Assembly (NCBI RefSeq): GCF_000377665.1
Contig: NZ_KB898651.1
Span: 241,225-305,224, forward strand
Length of the DNA: 64,000 nt
Direction of reading: 5' to 3'
Source of the DNA: Vreelandella zhanjiangensis DSM 21076
Lineage (GTDB): Bacteria; Pseudomonadota; Gammaproteobacteria; Pseudomonadales; Halomonadaceae
In this document: positions 61,452 through 64,000 of the stretch, in pieces
Position numbering within the stretch: the stretch's first letter is position 1
Layout: the number at the start of each line of letters is the position of its first letter
Notes under the pieces: model-generated
Told to the model about the DNA's origin: nothing
The model's database searches: none
Seen by the model: the letters and a program-made list of their open reading frames with translations, nothing else
Position numbers and translations under genes: made by a program

Positions 61452-62399
61452 CTAACCATTCACCTTACATAGCTGTGATTTGCTTATAGGCCACAGCCTT
61501 AAATCGTGGTTACGGAACTTGTTAACTGATGACGTAGAAGATTTATTTGATTTTTCACTCACCTTACTAGCGTCAAAAATACCAAAGGCGAGTAACACAT
61601 CATCAACTTTATAACTTTCAAACAGTTCAAAATCAGGAGACCATATAGACACATTAACTGAATCCAATGTATCTTTTTTATCTGTTTTTCTATATGGGCC
61701 TGCTAAGTTCACTACTGAAAATTTACCGTTTTTACCATCGATAGTTCTAATAGACTTGACAACCCCAATAATCGCAACAGGAACAGTAACGGTTGCTTTA
61801 CGTACATTCGAATAACACCTAAAAAACTCTTTGTCTTCATAGTAAAAGTCCTTCCATGGAAGGCGAACACCATCAAACACCAGTTCTAGTAGATTTTCTA
61901 TATCTTTGTTTTCTTCGCAAAACGATCGCACCTTTAACACCCTTAGAGCACTATTTATATACGAACCAAGCTTTTTTTCAGACTTGATATATTCTTTTTC
62001 TTTAGTTTCTTTTTTATTATCTGATTCGCTATTCTTCTTTTTTTTCGCCAGATTTTGTAGCTCATTAATGGCCTTTTTTACGGCTAATAATCGCAACTCA
62101 AATTTACCTGATTCTGTTTGAGCGAGAACATTCCCTTCAGACTCTCGAACAATTAACTTTACCTGTCCTTCAACGTTGTATTTGCACTCCGATCCGTGAG
62201 TATTGCTTGCTTTCAATCTGAAGTATGGATTTACAGAGATAATTTTGTCGCCTTCCTCACGTGTAAAACCATTCACGAAGATAACTTTGGCGTCACAAAA
62301 TTCGCATTCAAGAGTGGATTCATAATCTGAGTTTTCGGCCATAGATATAGTGATTCTTCTCTTGTTGCTATCTATAGCGGCAGGCATTTTTGAAGCCAT
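61452..62399 (-). CDS. AT-rich cassette gene with N-terminal zinc-finger-like motif, unknown function
   Basis: The 315-residue cytoplasmic protein has a possible zinc site (CEFC at about 32-35, then HGSEC near 69-73), a lysine/glutamate-rich coiled linker (about 115-145), and a C-terminal beta-rich region (VTVPVAIIGVVKSI; KFSVVNLAGPYRK) that could be an OB-like fold. I do not recognise the family. Its base and codon use is much more AT-rich than its surroundings, and an attC follows, so it was acquired as a cassette. The start at 62399 has GGA upstream. Confidence 0.8.
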   Translation of the reverse strand: MASKMPAAIDSNKRRITISMAENSDYESTLECEFCDAKVIFVNGFTREEGDKIISVNPYFRLKASNTHGSECKYNVEGQVKLIVRESEGNVLAQTESGKFELRLLAVKKAINELQNLAKKKKNSESDNKKETKEKEYIKSEKKLGSYINSALRVLKVRSFCEENKDIENLLELVFDGVRLPWKDFYYEDKEFFRCYSNVRKATVTVPVAIIGVVKSIRTIDGKNGKFSVVNLAGPYRKTDKKDTLDSVNVSIWSPDFELFESYKVDDVLLAFGIFDASKVSEKSNKSSTSSVNKFRNHDLRLWPISKSQLCKVNG

Positions 62400-62423
62400 A
62401 TAAATTCCAATTTTAGATGTATT

Positions 62424-62430
62424 GCCTAAC
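62424..62430 (-). other. Isolated attC end (R' core) at the IS boundary
   Basis: GTTAGGC on the minus strand, identical to the end of the attC at 61332-61403, lies 25 bp before the cassette gene. The other arm is absent because IS sequence begins at the next base, 62431. It is best read as an attC interrupted by the element. Confidence 0.65.
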
Positions 62431-64000
62431 GAGGCTGTAGAAAAACCTGATTTCGAGCCGTTTCCACCGCCTGTTGTCCTTATTCATTTACCCAGCCGGT
62501 CATCTGGCTGAGTAATCTTGATATCGGCATTTAGCCACTTGGGCGCCCAGCGAAAGCTTATTGAAGACGACCTTTTGCTCTTAAAAAGCAACTTACACCG
62601 TTCTAAGCCCTTCATGACGCGGCCAAGTGGCCGTAATTCACCAACTTCTCAATATTGTGCACCAAGCAGTAGAGCTGCCACTGACCTTGCACCTTTTTCT
62701 TACCCCGAAGGCTGAACCGGTTCAGTCTTTTCGTTGTGCCAATGTTGCCAAAAACAGGTTCCACGACTGACATACGATGGCTGTAAATTTCTTTGCCCTT
62801 GGGGCTATCGACTCGGTGCTTCATCCAGTCGGTATAATTAGGTAAGCGTTTGTTCTCGACAATAAAAGATACTTGCCTCCCTGCGCCGTTGCGATGATCG
62901 GCCGAGCTCGGGTTTTGCATGCATCGGTATTTCTTTGGGCAGTGCCGACATTGCAGCAAGCGACCTTCAAAGTGTACCCGGGTCTTGCCATTATCAGTTT
63001 CTCGTTGCCCGCGATAAGACAGCTTTTCACCGGTGGGGCAAATACACGTTAGCGCTACTGGATCAAACTGGAACGCGCTTGCTGGCGTCGTCTCTCGCCA
63101 GCCTTTATCCGGCAGGTTCTGATGGCGCTTGCCATATTTGTCTTTCTGGTTAGCGAACTTCGGATCTCGGCTGCGGAACTGGTTATCGGGGATGTAGCCG
63201 TTGATCTGCTGTTCGTGCAGATACTTCATATTGGCTTCGTTGGCAAAGCCTGTATCCGCGGTGACGACGGTGCCTTTCTGGTAGATGTTGTCCGCAATCC
63301 CGAGCTTCTTAAAACGGGCTTCGACCGTTTCCAGCACGGGTTGCAAGGTGTGGTGTTCCTGGCCTTCGCCAAAGGCCTGAGCATCAATGATGATCTGGTG
63401 TTTTTTATCCACCGTGGCGACGCCGTTATAGCCCTGGATTGTGCCCTTGCTGGTGGTCATTTTGGCACTTTCGTTATCGGTTAGATTGCTTTTTACTTCC
63501 TTGATTCGCTTCCCCCGGCCCATCCTTGGGCTGTGCGTCTTTAGGAAACGATCTACTTTATTCATGGCGGCATCTAGCGAGAGAATCGTCTTGGCCCGTC
63601 GGATATCCCGATCCAGATCGGCTTCTGTCTCGGCCTCATCACGCGCGTAGTGCTCCAGTAGGTGATGCCGAATCAGGCCTCTCAGTTTCTCACGCTTCTC
63701 GCCCAACTCTTTGAATGTGCCAGACCACTCTTTGGAAGCGTCGGAGGACATCTTGCAGCCATCAATGGCAAAGAGTTCGTTACCCAACAAGCCTTGTTCG
63801 TGGCACACCAGCAGCACTTGTTCGAACAGCGCTTCAATCCCATCAGCATGGCGGCTGACGAAGCTGGCCAATGTGGTGAAGTGGGGAACGGTATCGCAGG
63901 AAAGGGCTTTGAAAATGATGTTGGTCTCGCAGCACCATTGCATTTCACGACTGGAGGTGATGCCTTTTGAGTAAGCAAACAGGATAATCTTGAGCAGGAT
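62431..64000 (-). mobile_element. IS1182-family insertion sequence, partial at window end
   Basis: The element starts with GAGGCTGTAGAAAAACC, a terminal sequence of the type seen in IS1182-family members, directly at the attC core, and contains a transposase. 181 bp separate the end from the transposase stop. The far end is outside the window, so neither the inverted repeat nor any target duplication can be confirmed. Confidence 0.8.
62612..64000 (-). CDS. IS1182-family transposase, partial
   Basis: The frame is open to the window edge and reads LLKIILFAYSKGITSSREMQ near its visible N-terminus, then FAIDGCKMSSDASKEWSGT, VVTADTGFANEANMKYL, DKGWRETTPASAFQFDP and SVVEPVFGNIGTTKRL..FSLRG. These cover the DDE catalytic domain (Asp in IDGCK, Asp in ADTGF, Glu in VEPVF) and a DUF772-type start. 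It looks intact, without frameshift, over the visible 462 codons. Confidence 0.92.
   Translation of the reverse strand: MLLKIILFAYSKGITSSREMQWCCETNIIFKALSCDTVPHFTTLASFVSRHADGIEALFEQVLLVCHEQGLLGNELFAIDGCKMSSDASKEWSGTFKELGEKREKLRGLIRHHLLEHYARDEAETEADLDRDIRRAKTILSLDAAMNKVDRFLKTHSPRMGRGKRIKEVKSNLTDNESAKMTTSKGTIQGYNGVATVDKKHQIIIDAQAFGEGQEHHTLQPVLETVEARFKKLGIADNIYQKGTVVTADTGFANEANMKYLHEQQINGYIPDNQFRSRDPKFANQKDKYGKRHQNLPDKGWRETTPASAFQFDPVALTCICPTGEKLSYRGQRETDNGKTRVHFEGRLLQCRHCPKKYRCMQNPSSADHRNGAGRQVSFIVENKRLPNYTDWMKHRVDSPKGKEIYSHRMSVVEPVFGNIGTTKRLNRFSLRGKKKVQGQWQLYCLVHNIEKLVNYGHLAAS

Overview
The window is chromosomal DNA of a moderately GC-rich gammaproteobacterium, most likely Halomonadaceae (Halomonas or a close relative). 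The basis is gene order and protein character: tRNA-Ser/tRNA-Arg/csrA/lysC/alaS/recX/recA/cinA, mutS-fdxA, pyrG-kdsA-eno, gltD-gltB-aroB-aroK-pilQPONM-ponA, plus a TAXI-type TRAP transporter. The genus is inferred from layout; no 16S gene is present.

Layout. 1-10.5 kb: a tRNA operon, the RNA-binding regulator CsrA, aspartokinase, AlaRS, and the DNA-repair set recX-recA (with a LexA box), cinA and mutS, then ferredoxin fdxA. 10.5-16.5 kb: cystine carrier tcyP and the pyrG-kdsA-eno operon. The 656-bp gap between tcyP and eno holds what looks like an undescribed CsrB/RsmZ-type sRNA preceded by tandem GacA boxes. 16.8-32 kb: glutamate synthase, shikimate genes, the type IV pilus assembly operon pilMNOPQ and penicillin-binding protein 1A. 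32-44.5 kb: a catabolic island for glutarate/L-2-hydroxyglutarate and probably lysine (lhgO, TAXI-TRAP transporter, glaR, gcdH, a CaiB-type CoA-transferase, gabT/davT), with a c-di-GMP EAL/GGDEF pair inserted in it. 44.5-60 kb: mostly single housekeeping or accessory genes (dinB with LexA box, selO, a methyladenine glycosylase, a sirtuin, a UbiH-type hydroxylase, an Asp-nucleophile hydrolase facing a CGNR regulator, RNase Z, a NIT-domain chemoreceptor with an ANR/FNR box, glycerol dehydrogenase, GST, a DsbA-family protein). 60.3-62.4 kb: a short integron-type gene-cassette array with attC-like sites and an unfamiliar AT-rich cassette gene. 62.4-64 kb: an IS1182-family element abutting an attC end and running off the window.

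How it fits together. One thread is Gac/Csr control: csrA is at the left end, a candidate CsrA-sequestering RNA with GacA boxes lies at 12.2-12.6 kb, and a GGA hairpin covers the ribosome-binding site of the EAL gene at 41.3 kb (and of csrA itself). Together they suggest a Gac-Csr-c-di-GMP circuit. A second thread is the glutarate island, where GlaR sits divergent to lhgO and the transporter. The right end is the accessory part. No CRISPR array, rRNA or integron integrase is visible.
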